Shown here: positions 1 through 6,961 of the stretch, piece by piece
Numbering within the stretch: the stretch's first letter is position 1
How the letters are laid out: every line of letters begins with the position of its first letter
Assembly: GCA_024695565.1 (NCBI GenBank)
Contig: JAILHX010000002.1
Coordinates: forward strand, 1 to 14,948
Source: Saccharofermentans sp.
GTDB lineage: Bacteria > Bacillota_A > Clostridia > Saccharofermentanales > Saccharofermentanaceae
Direction of reading: 5' to 3'
DNA length: 14,948 nt
The notes under the pieces: model-generated
Seen by the model: the letters and a program-made list of their open reading frames with translations, nothing else
Told to the model about the DNA's origin: nothing
The model's database searches: none
Position numbers and translations under genes: made by a program

Positions 1-1
1 G

Positions 2-145
2 CATGGTCTTTTTGAATATGTACCTGCAATGTGTCATCTTGATTATGTGATGAGCGAATTAGGCGGAGCCTCAAACTTTGTAAGAGAATACACGCTCGCA
101 TCAGGCGGACCGTACTGCGATTGCGGATATAAAAAGAAAGCATGA
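2..145 (+). CDS. C-terminal fragment, L-2-amino-thiazoline-4-carboxylic acid hydrolase-like protein (partial)
   Basis: An open frame runs in from the left edge and ends at TGA 143-145, giving 47 residues. The visible end, with CxLDYVMSE-like, FVREYTLASGG and YCDCGYKKKA segments, resembles the C-terminus of the ATC hydrolase family (PF14196), which typically ends in a threonine-rich strand, a glycine turn and a Cys-Asp-Phe/Cys motif. Family members hydrolyse L-2-amino-thiazoline-4-carboxylate in L-cysteine-producing Pseudomonas, but most clostridial homologues have no tested function. The start lies outside the window, so length and operon partners cannot be judged. The frame is certain; the family call rests on 47 residues only. 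Confidence 0.6.
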   Translation, partial: HGLFEYVPAMCHLDYVMSELGGASNFVREYTLASGGPYCDCGYKKKA

Positions 146-188
146 ACACCGGCTTTATCCCACGTTAGAAAATACCTCGTTTTTTTTA

Positions 189-217
189 TTGACATCCTTC
201 AAACAAATTGGTAATAT
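189..217 (+). promoter_or_regulatory. Sigma-A-type promoter of the DUF3793-flavodoxin operon
   Basis: A consensus -35 TTGACA (189-194) is followed by a 17-nt spacer and a -10 TAATAT (212-217). Transcription should begin near 224, inside the palindrome at 225-240. It lies 75 nt before the DUF3793 start and is preceded by a run of eight T (about 181-188). Confidence 0.8.
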
Positions 218-224
218 TCTTGCG

Positions 225-240
225 GTTAGTTATGACTAAC
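225..240 (+). promoter_or_regulatory. Palindromic operator GTTAGT-TATG-ACTAAC, candidate metal-repressor (DtxR-family) site
   Basis: A perfect 6-bp inverted repeat with a 4-nt centre covers the predicted transcription start, where a bound repressor would block initiation. Its half-sites resemble the TTAG/CTAA halves of DtxR/IdeR-type iron boxes. The downstream flavodoxin is a classic iron-limitation gene and a DtxR-family gene lies at 3530. The palindrome is seen directly; the identity of the binding protein is inferred. Confidence 0.65.
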
Positions 241-291
241 AAGAGTAAACAATAAATAACCGAAGGAAACTTCTAGAAAGGGTTTTAGCCT

Positions 292-843
292 ATGTTTGAC
301 GAGCTGGTGGTCAGAAACTGTGCACCTACTCTTGCAGGCATTAAGGTCGGCAGTCTGTTCAATTGTATCGGACAGGACTACGAAGAAACATTGAACTGTG
401 TCCGTTCCCTTAACAGAAGACTTCATCCTTATGGTGTCCGGTTGATCACCGGTTTTTCTGAAAACAAGCCTTCATTGGTCTATATGTACCGTCCCGAAAA
501 ACTCAGAAAGTATTTCATGGAAGATGATGTAAGAAGTCTTCTTTTTGAGTTCGGATATGAACCCGATGATGTTGACTGCTGTGTGAAGACACTTGTCGGA
601 AAACTCTTTGATTCTGAAGAATTTCCCCATGAGATAGGTCTGTTCCTTGGTTACCCGTCAGAAGATGTCAGAGGGTTTATCGAGAATCGCGCGTGCGGCT
701 CAAAATGCATCGGATGCTGGAAAGTTTACGGTGATGTTGCTCAGGCTCAAGAAAGGTTTGCTTTATATAACAAATGTACATCGATCTACTGCAGAAGATT
801 AAGAGAAGGCAGCAGCATCGAGAAATTAACTACGGCGTGCTGA
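292..843 (+). CDS. DUF3793 family protein
   Basis: This 183-residue soluble protein has no signal peptide or membrane segment. It matches the DUF3793 family (PF12672) in its hallmark order: an N-terminal CAPTLAGIKVGSLF stretch, a middle RP-E-L segment, HEIGLFLGYPSEDVRGFIEN around residues 113-132, a CIGCWKVYGD segment near 139-149, and a basic C-terminus SSIEKL. The function is unknown. DUF3793 genes in Clostridia often sit beside flavodoxin or iron-transport genes, as here: the flavodoxin start is 24 nt downstream. A purine-rich ribosome site (GAAAGGG) precedes ATG 292. The clustered cysteines (C135, C139 and C142 approximately, plus the C-terminal Cys) could bind metal or be redox-active, but that is speculation. 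Regulation by the upstream palindrome is likely. Confidence 0.85.
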   Translation: MFDELVVRNCAPTLAGIKVGSLFNCIGQDYEETLNCVRSLNRRLHPYGVRLITGFSENKPSLVYMYRPEKLRKYFMEDDVRSLLFEFGYEPDDVDCCVKTLVGKLFDSEEFPHEIGLFLGYPSEDVRGFIENRACGSKCIGCWKVYGDVAQAQERFALYNKCTSIYCRRLREGSSIEKLTTAC

Positions 844-867
844 CGCCAATAGAAAGGATCTATTTAT

Positions 868-1290
868 ATGAAAACAGCAGTTGTTTTTTGGAGTGGTACG
901 GGCAATACGGAGGCTATGGCAAATGCAGTAGCAGACGGCATGAAGGAAAAGGGCGCAGAGGTTTCTGTACTTGGTCCGGCAGATTTTACAGCAGATAAGA
1001 TCGCTGAATATGATGCAATCGCATTTGGTTGTCCTGCAATGGGTAATGAAGTTCTCGAAGAAAGTGAATTCGATCCCATGTTTACTGCAATCGAAGGTTC
1101 ACTTTCCGGTAAGAAGATCGCTCTCTTCGGCTCATTCGGATGGGGCGACGGCGAGTGGATGAGAAACTGGGAAGACCGCTGCAAGGCTGCAGGTGCAACA
1201 CTTGCATGTGACAGCGTAACCGTTAATGAGTCTCCTGACAGCGACGGTGTTGAGAACTGCAAGAAGTTAGGCGCCGCACTCGCTTCTTAA
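868..1290 (+). CDS. Flavodoxin (short-chain)
   Basis: This 140-residue protein is the usual length for clostridial short-chain flavodoxins. It begins with a beta-strand and the FMN phosphate-binding loop SGTGNTE (residues 9-15). Further on it has the CPAMGNEVLEE loop (near 55-65) and a LFGSFGWGDGEW segment (near 90-101), the two loops that normally frame the isoalloxazine ring. Flavodoxin carries single electrons in the cytoplasm and replaces ferredoxin when iron is short, for example with pyruvate:ferredoxin oxidoreductase or hydrogenase partners. A ribosome site (AAAGGA) precedes ATG 868. It is the second gene behind the palindrome-controlled promoter, 24 nt after DUF3793, so iron-responsive expression is the natural reading. 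gpmA follows after 39 nt. Confidence 0.95.
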   Translation: MKTAVVFWSGTGNTEAMANAVADGMKEKGAEVSVLGPADFTADKIAEYDAIAFGCPAMGNEVLEESEFDPMFTAIEGSLSGKKIALFGSFGWGDGEWMRNWEDRCKAAGATLACDSVTVNESPDSDGVENCKKLGAALAS

Positions 1291-1329
1291 ACTTACGGTC
1301 AGACAACTGATCAGAATCGGAGTATAAAA

Positions 1330-2085
1330 ATGAGTTACAGGATAGTACTTATAAGACACGGCGAATCCGAATGGAACAAGGCAAATCTTTTTACAGGCTG
1401 GACTGACGTAGATCTGTCCGATGCAGGAAGAGAAGAGGCTAAAAACGGAGGGCGCCTCCTTAAGGAAGAAGGAATATCTTTTGATGTTTGCTTCACATCA
1501 GTTCTTAAGAGAGCCATTCATACGGCAAATCTTGTCCTTGATGAGATGGATGAGATCTATATTCCCCAGATCAAGTCATGGAAGCTTAATGAGCGGCATT
1601 ATGGTGCTCTGCAGGGATTAAACAAATCTGAAACAGCAGAGAAATACGGCGAGGATCAGGTTAAGATCTGGAGACGTTCTTTTGACGTTAAACCTCCGGC
1701 ATTGGAAGAAAATGACCAAAGGAATCCTGCTCTGCAGCCTGCGTATAAATACGTTGATAAGTATTTCCTCCCGCTGACAGAGAGCCTCGAGACAACTATT
1801 GAGAGAGTTATTCCTTACTATCTTGAGACTATCGTTCCCGAGATCCGTGCCGGCAAGAGTGTACTTATCGCTGCTCACGGAAACTCTTTAAGAGCTCTCG
1901 TTAAGTATCTCGATAACATTTCAGATGAAGATATCTTAGGTCTCAATATTCCTACGGGTACACCTCTCGTATATGAGTTAGGTGATGACTTCAAGGCAAT
2001 CAGTCACAGATATCTCGGAGATCAGAGTGCTATCGAAGCAAAGATGAAAGCAGTTGCCAATCAGGGAGCCAAAAAGGTGAACTGA
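1330..2085 (+). CDS. gpmA: 2,3-bisphosphoglycerate-dependent phosphoglycerate mutase
   Basis: This glycolytic and gluconeogenic enzyme interconverts 3- and 2-phosphoglycerate in the cytoplasm. Its 251 residues fit the dPGM family (E. coli GpmA is 250). The RHGES motif puts the phosphohistidine at H10; the proton donor/acceptor E88 lies in the [11 protein letters not shown] segment and the second catalytic His at H183 in [10 protein letters not shown]. The [15 protein letters not shown] insert near 119-133 is typical of the dPGM lid. It starts 39 nt after flavodoxin, with GGAG at about 1318-1321 as ribosome site. I see no terminator or convincing promoter in that gap, so it probably shares the flavodoxin transcript. 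eno follows after another 39 nt, so two consecutive glycolytic steps are together. Confidence 0.97.
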   Translation: MSYRIVLIRHGESEWNKANLFTGWTDVDLSDAGREEAKNGGRLLKEEGISFDVCFTSVLKRAIHTANLVLDEMDEIYIPQIKSWKLNERHYGALQGLNKSETAEKYGEDQVKIWRRSFDVKPPALEENDQRNPALQPAYKYVDKYFLPLTESLETTIERVIPYYLETIVPEIRAGKSVLIAAHGNSLRALVKYLDNISDEDILGLNIPTGTPLVYELGDDFKAISHRYLGDQSAIEAKMKAVANQGAKKVN

Positions 2086-3426
<1,341 letters not shown>

Positions 3427-3453
3427 TTTCTCCTCTGTTTATACATCATGTCT

Positions 3454-3492
3454 GAGGAGGGCTGCTGTAAGGATGATGCAGCAGCCCTTCTT
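3454..3492 (+). terminator. Intrinsic terminator after eno
   Basis: The perfect arms GGGCTGCTG (3459-3467) and CAGCAGCCC (3479-3487) extend outward with A-U, G-C and G-U pairs to about 14 bp around an 11-nt loop. A short pyrimidine tail (TTCTTCC) follows. It separates eno from the DtxR-family gene. Confidence 0.8.
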
Positions 3493-3529
3493 CCGTTAAT
3501 AAAGTTAAGGGGATATTTGGAGGTCTTAT

Positions 3530-3895
3530 ATGTGTCTTAGAGAGTCAGGGGAGATGTATCTTGAGACTGTTATGGTGCTCTCGGAAAGCGGAGCTCCTGT
3601 CCGCTCGTTGGATGTAGCTAATCACTTGGGTTTTTCAAAACCGAGTGTCAGCCGCGCCATGGGAAAACTTAAGTCAGAGAACTACATAGTTATTGATCCT
3701 CAAGGCTATATAACACTAACGGAAAAAGGGAATAGTATCGCAAAGAAAATCCTTGAGAAAAGATTCGTTCTGAAAGAATTGATCATGTCTCTGGGAGTAG
3801 ATGAGGAAACAGCTGCAAGCGATGCCTGCAGGATCGAACATGTATTGAGCGACGCAACTTTCGATGCATTGAAAGCTTATCAGCAAAAATCCTGA
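3530..3895 (+). CDS. DtxR-family metal-dependent transcriptional regulator
   Basis: This 121-residue cytoplasmic repressor has an N-terminal winged helix (residues about 8-65; recognition region FSKPSVSRAMGKL at 35-47; wing PQGYITLTEKG) and a C-terminal dimerisation/metal domain (about 70-121), with no SH3-like third domain. The DtxR-type primary metal ligands are visible: M9 in GEMYLE and C100, E103 and H104 in DACRIEHVLSD, the set typical of iron sensors. The ancillary-site residues of DtxR (H79, E83, H98) align with R78, K82 and A96 here, so that site appears lost. GGAGG at about 3520 gives a good ribosome site for ATG 3530. Likely target: the palindrome at 225-240. The hydrolase gene at 3942 starts only 46 nt downstream and may be co-transcribed. 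Confidence 0.9.
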   Translation: MCLRESGEMYLETVMVLSESGAPVRSLDVANHLGFSKPSVSRAMGKLKSENYIVIDPQGYITLTEKGNSIAKKILEKRFVLKELIMSLGVDEETAASDACRIEHVLSDATFDALKAYQQKS

Positions 3896-3909
3896 ATGTT
3901 TGTTATAGA

Positions 3910-3943
3910 ATAGAATCATTCGACATATGGAGGATGATTCTAT
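3910..3943 (+). promoter_or_regulatory. Perfect inverted repeat with the ribosome site of the next gene in its loop
   Basis: Arms 3910-3919 and 3934-3943 are perfectly complementary over 10 bp (ATAGAATCAT / ATGATTCTAT). The 14-nt loop holds GGAGG (3929-3933), and the right arm takes in the AT of start codon 3942. As RNA this would hold the start codon in a stem while exposing the ribosome site; as DNA it could be an operator. The structure is seen; its role is inferred. Confidence 0.5.
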
Positions 3944-5549
3944 GGCAATGATGGAAAGACCTGTTGTTAAGGATTGCAACGGCGGCAGATGCTGGGAGAA
4001 CACTTTTGATTCCTTCACGATGAAGGTCTTTGTTCCGGATAACGATCTGGACGGACAGACGAACAACTACGGGTTCAGAGCACCTTTGCTGCTGGTTCTC
4101 GAAGAAGAAAAACAGGATATTGAGAGTTCGGTAAGATTTGCGCATTCAACAGGTCTTGCTGATATAGCGGCCAAATACGATTCGAGCGTGCTGTTCATTT
4201 CTCCGACAGCAGAAGGCGGATGGGATGCAGTTGGCAGTTCACTTTATGCGGACGTTATTGCTGAGATAAAGCTTATCCAGGTCTATAAGGACGGAATCGT
4301 TGAGGACTTCAACTTCTTCACTCAGACATTTGAAGGTTATTATGCGCGAGGCGCCAAGTTCCGTACGGATATATACAGTTACGGCAAGTCAGCGGACTTC
4401 GTAGCAAAGAACCTTCTTAAGACTATAGAGGGTGAATATCTCTGGGGCACCGGCGAGATTACTCCTGCAATGTGTTCCATGGAGAATCTGAGCGTCGTTC
4501 CTGATGTACAGCGTAAAGATATTGCTGTCTTAAGTGTCGGCAACAGCGAAGAGATCAACGAGGCTTTCATCGGCTGTCAGAATATCCTTTTCAAAGATAA
4601 AGCAGACTATGTAAGCGACTACGATTCCTTTGTTAAGAAGTTCAAGATGTGGTGCGGAGTCATCGAGTTTGAACCTGACTTCGATGAGCTCGGAATGATC
4701 GAGGACGTAAGCTTCGTTACTGTAAAGACTTCGCCCGATAATGGTTTTCTGCCGGAAAAAGTGCCCGAGCACAAAGTCGGTTACTTCGCTTACTACAATA
4801 AAGGTCTTTTGGAGGGTGGCAGGGTCCCTCTCGTCATAGGATTTCACGGCGGCGGCGATTCTTCGATGTACCTGACCTTTGTTGCGCGCTGGTGGAATGT
4901 TGCCCGTAAATACAATTTCCTTTATGTAGGCATCGAAAACCATCAGTTCGTTACCGCGACAGAAGCAAGAGACATTATCGAGGTCTTAAAGACACGTTAT
5001 CCAATAGATTCCGAACGCATCTATGCAACAGGATTCTCGATGGGAAGCGGCAAGACATGGGATCTCTATCAGGAATACCCTGAGATCCTTGCAGGCATTA
5101 TGCCGTGCAGCGCACTGTTCCCGGTTTATACGACATTCTGGGGCAAGCCCGTTACCGACAGACTCAATAAGACGGTTCCTGTACCGGTTTTCTATTCAGG
5201 CGGATATAAGTCCCATCTCGGAGAACTTCCGTTCCAGAGCGAAGGCGGCGTAGAGCGTGTTCAGTATGTCGCTGAAGTCAATAAACTTAAGAGGTCATTT
5301 GCAGGTATTACTTTTGAGGACAAAGATGACTGGGCAGATCCCATTTGGGGCATTCCGGGTGACCGTACCGAAGAAGTTTACGATCCGACGAGGGACGCGA
5401 CATTGAATATCAATTATTATGACAGCGAGGACGGTGTCTGCAGAACTGCTTTTGCCAGTGTCAGCAATCAGATCCACGAGTGCAGGGAACACAGCATAGA
5501 GAATGCCTGGAAGTTCATATCGAAGTTCAAGAGGACCGTATCCTATTGA
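3942..5549 (+). CDS. Alpha/beta-hydrolase, PHB-depolymerase/feruloyl-esterase-like, possibly with a second inactive hydrolase half
   Basis: I choose ATG 3942 (535 residues) because GGAGG at 3929-3933 lies 8 nt before it; the in-frame ATG at 3927 overlaps the ribosome site itself. The C-terminal half (about 280-535) is an alpha/beta-hydrolase: strand plus oxyanion HGGGD (H302), nucleophile elbow GFSMG (S366), and a candidate catalytic His in QIHECREHS (H512 or H517) near the end. The pattern recalls the PHB depolymerase/LpqC esterases. No signal peptide is present, so it acts inside the cell. The first half (about 10-250) has a similar rhythm (LLLVLEEE strand, VLFISPTAEGGW, then IYSYGKSADFVAKNLLK) without a GxSxG elbow, suggesting a degenerate second hydrolase unit. 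The substrate is unknown. It follows the DtxR gene closely; its stop codon overlaps the next promoter. Confidence 0.8.
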   Translation: MAMMERPVVKDCNGGRCWENTFDSFTMKVFVPDNDLDGQTNNYGFRAPLLLVLEEEKQDIESSVRFAHSTGLADIAAKYDSSVLFISPTAEGGWDAVGSSLYADVIAEIKLIQVYKDGIVEDFNFFTQTFEGYYARGAKFRTDIYSYGKSADFVAKNLLKTIEGEYLWGTGEITPAMCSMENLSVVPDVQRKDIAVLSVGNSEEINEAFIGCQNILFKDKADYVSDYDSFVKKFKMWCGVIEFEPDFDELGMIEDVSFVTVKTSPDNGFLPEKVPEHKVGYFAYYNKGLLEGGRVPLVIGFHGGGDSSMYLTFVARWWNVARKYNFLYVGIENHQFVTATEARDIIEVLKTRYPIDSERIYATGFSMGSGKTWDLYQEYPEILAGIMPCSALFPVYTTFWGKPVTDRLNKTVPVPVFYSGGYKSHLGELPFQSEGGVERVQYVAEVNKLKRSFAGITFEDKDDWADPIWGIPGDRTEEVYDPTRDATLNINYYDSEDGVCRTAFASVSNQIHECREHSIENAWKFISKFKRTVSY

Positions 5550-5574
5550 CCGTGTGGGTAAATGTTGTTAAAAT
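5546..5574 (+). promoter_or_regulatory. Promoter of the cysteine leader and serine acetyltransferase
   Basis: TTGACC (5546-5551), a 17-nt spacer and TAAAAT (5569-5574) form a good sigma-A promoter. The -35 overlaps the stop codon of the preceding hydrolase gene. Transcription should start near 5581, about 25 nt before the leader peptide ATG. Confidence 0.7.
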
Positions 5575-5606
5575 TCCAACATCTTCTGATACTTAAGGGG
5601 AAGCAC

Positions 5607-5678
5607 ATGTCTTTTAACAGATTTACATGTTGTTGCTGTTGTACGTCCAAGGGTAAATTCTTATGGGCGCATGATTGA
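5607..5678 (+). CDS. Leader peptide with five consecutive cysteine codons
   Basis: This 23-codon open frame starts at ATG 5607 behind AAGGGGA (5595-5601) and stops at TGA 5676-5678. It encodes MSFNRFT, then five cysteines in a row (codons TGT TGT TGC TGT TGT at 5628-5642), then a short tail ending in WAHD. It lies between a promoter and an intrinsic terminator, directly upstream of serine acetyltransferase, so a ribosome stalled for cysteinyl-tRNA would sense cysteine supply. The peptide itself is probably dispensable; its translation is the signal. The sequence just after the Cys codons (5651-5665) doubles as one arm of the antiterminator. Too short for routine gene callers. Confidence 0.85.
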   Translation: MSFNRFTCCCCCTSKGKFLWAHD

Positions 5679-5720
5679 TGCAGCTTGAGCCCCAGATAAA
5701 AACTTACGTAAGATTTGCCC
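5651..5720 (+). promoter_or_regulatory. Antiterminator of the cysteine attenuator
   Basis: Arm 5651-5665 (GGGTAAATTCTTATG) pairs with 5707-5720 (CGTAAGATTTGCCC): 14 pairs, two of them G-U, with only U5659 bulged. The distal arm takes the GCCC (5717-5720) needed for the base of the terminator, so the two structures exclude each other. The proximal arm begins 9 nt after the last Cys codon, so a ribosome stalled early in the Cys run leaves it free, while one that reaches the stop codon covers part of it. A smaller hairpin (GGGCGCAT 5665-5672 with ATGC 5678-5681 and GCCC 5689-5692) may also form. The pairing was worked out by hand from sequence. Confidence 0.75.
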
Positions 5721-5755
5721 GGAAGCTATATAATATAATAGTTTTCGGGCTTTTT
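5717..5755 (+). terminator. Intrinsic terminator of the cysteine attenuator
   Basis: GCCCGGAAGC (5717-5726) pairs with GTTTTCGGGC (5741-5750) over 10 bp (two G-U) and three further A-U pairs can form inside. TTTTT follows at 5751-5755. It ends 27 nt before the serine acetyltransferase start codon, with no gene between, so its role is regulated premature termination. Confidence 0.85.
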
Positions 5756-5782
5756 ATTTAGCTTTGCAGAAAGAGGTTATAT

Positions 5783-6742
5783 ATGACTAATAATGTTAAT
5801 CATGAAGAAATCGATAATATCGTAAAGCTTATTTTCGAAGACTACGAAGGCGGCAAGAATATCGATGCCGTTAAGCTGTTTAGTAATCCCGATAAAGATG
5901 AAGTCAGGGAGCTTGTCGAGAATTTCTTCAGGATCATATATCCCGGATATTTCCGTGACCGCACATACAAGATCTATAACCCGAAGAACAGCTTCGCCGT
6001 AACGATCGAAGATGTTTTCTATCACCTTAAAAAGCAGATTTACAGAGCTCTCGACTATTCGCAGAGCGACGATAAGGTGCCTGATGAGAAGCGAGAGGAA
6101 GAGAGCTACCGCATAACCACCGAATTCTTCAAGAAGATCCCTGTTATCAGAGAATATATTGAGACAGACCTTCTGGCTACGCTAGACGGTGACCCTGCGG
6201 CAGCTAACTTCGATGAGGTCATTCTTGCTTACCCGGGCCTCATGGCAATAACCGTTTACCGTATTGCCCATGAGCTCTATCTTCTCAAAGTACCGATCCT
6301 GCCGCGTCTCATGACCGAATATGCGCACTCCCAGACGGGAATCGATATTCACCCCGGCGCTACGATCGGCAAATACTTCTTCATCGATCACGGCACAGGT
6401 ATCGTTGTAGGTGAGACATCCATCATCGGAAGCAACGTCAAGATCTATCAGGGTGTTACCATCGGTGCTCTCTCCACAAGAGGCGGCCAGAAGCTCTCAG
6501 GCAAGAAGCGTCACCCGACTATCTGCGACAATGTAACCATTTATGCAAATGCTTCGATCCTCGGCGGCAATACCGTTATCGGTGAGAACACGGTAATCGG
6601 CGGCAACTCATTTATCACTTCTTCTGTTGAGCCGAATTCCAAGGTCAGCATGACAAATCTCGCGAAGGAGAATAAGTCTGACGGAAAGCACGTTACGAGT
6701 GAAGAAGTCAAGCAGAGCGAAGAGTGGTACTACATCATCTGA
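5783..6742 (+). CDS. cysE: Serine O-acetyltransferase (EpsC/CysE type)
   Basis: The enzyme makes O-acetylserine from serine and acetyl-CoA, the committed step of cysteine synthesis, in the cytoplasm. It has 319 residues: an all-helical N-terminal region (about 1-165) and a left-handed beta-helix of hexapeptide repeats (about 175-290; IDIHPGATIG, ASILGG, NTVIGENTVIGG). D188 in GIDIHPG and H203 in IDHGTG have the 15-residue spacing of the catalytic pair D143/H158 of E. coli CysE; H244 in KKRHP matches its H193, with a longer loop STRGGQKLSGKKRHP as in EpsC-type proteins. AGAGG lies before ATG 5783. Expression should depend on the cysteine leader upstream. No cysK is adjacent in the window. The C-terminal tail lacks an obvious CysK-binding terminal Ile pattern beyond ending in YYII. 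Confidence 0.93.
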   Translation: MTNNVNHEEIDNIVKLIFEDYEGGKNIDAVKLFSNPDKDEVRELVENFFRIIYPGYFRDRTYKIYNPKNSFAVTIEDVFYHLKKQIYRALDYSQSDDKVPDEKREEESYRITTEFFKKIPVIREYIETDLLATLDGDPAAANFDEVILAYPGLMAITVYRIAHELYLLKVPILPRLMTEYAHSQTGIDIHPGATIGKYFFIDHGTGIVVGETSIIGSNVKIYQGVTIGALSTRGGQKLSGKKRHPTICDNVTIYANASILGGNTVIGENTVIGGNSFITSSVEPNSKVSMTNLAKENKSDGKHVTSEEVKQSEEWYYII

Positions 6743-6850
6743 TGCTTTTGTCATCAGTTTGACCCGGAATTCACACAGCTTTCACTCATCCTTCATCCGC
6801 TATTCCCGAAAATTAACATCCGCCGGAATGTTATACTTCAGACGGCAGAA

Positions 6851-6902
6851 GGGAAGCGCTGTTCATATCAGGTTCAAGCGCTGGAGAAGGATAGCGCTTC
6901 CC
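6851..6902 (+). repeat. Long hairpin in the leader of the YcaQ-like gene
   Basis: GGGAAGCGCT (6851-6860) and AGCGCTTCCC (6893-6902) are perfect inverted repeats; the stem can grow inward by four pairs (two G-U). A third copy of AAGCGCT lies in the loop (about 6875-6881), allowing an alternative pairing. No T-run follows, so it is a poor terminator of the acetyltransferase gene. The rest of 6743-6946 shows no convincing gene. The role is unknown. Confidence 0.5.
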
Positions 6903-6961
6903 GGAGGGCCGCTAAATCCCCCGTTGTTATTAAAGATAAATACACTTTGCAGGTAACAGTA

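Noticed and set aside
146..190. Intrinsic terminator after the ATC-hydrolase-like fragment
   Set aside because: A T-run is present at about 181-188 but I could not find a stable hairpin before it.
774..998. Plus-strand 74-residue frame bridging DUF3793 and flavodoxin
   Set aside because: It overlaps both real genes in another frame and has no ribosome site.
864..1262. 132-residue minus-strand frame antisense to flavodoxin
   Set aside because: It lies wholly opposite a clear flavodoxin, has no ribosome site and shows only low-complexity Ser/Pro/Ala composition.
5581..5782. Cys T-box riboswitch before serine acetyltransferase
   Set aside because: No T-box consensus (AGGGTGGNACCGCG-like) or specifier-loop layout is present; the Cys-codon leader peptide explains the region better.
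6699..6956. 85-residue frame after serine acetyltransferase
   Set aside because: It starts inside the acetyltransferase gene in another frame, is rich in Ser/Arg with no recognisable domain, and covers the hairpin at 6851-6902.
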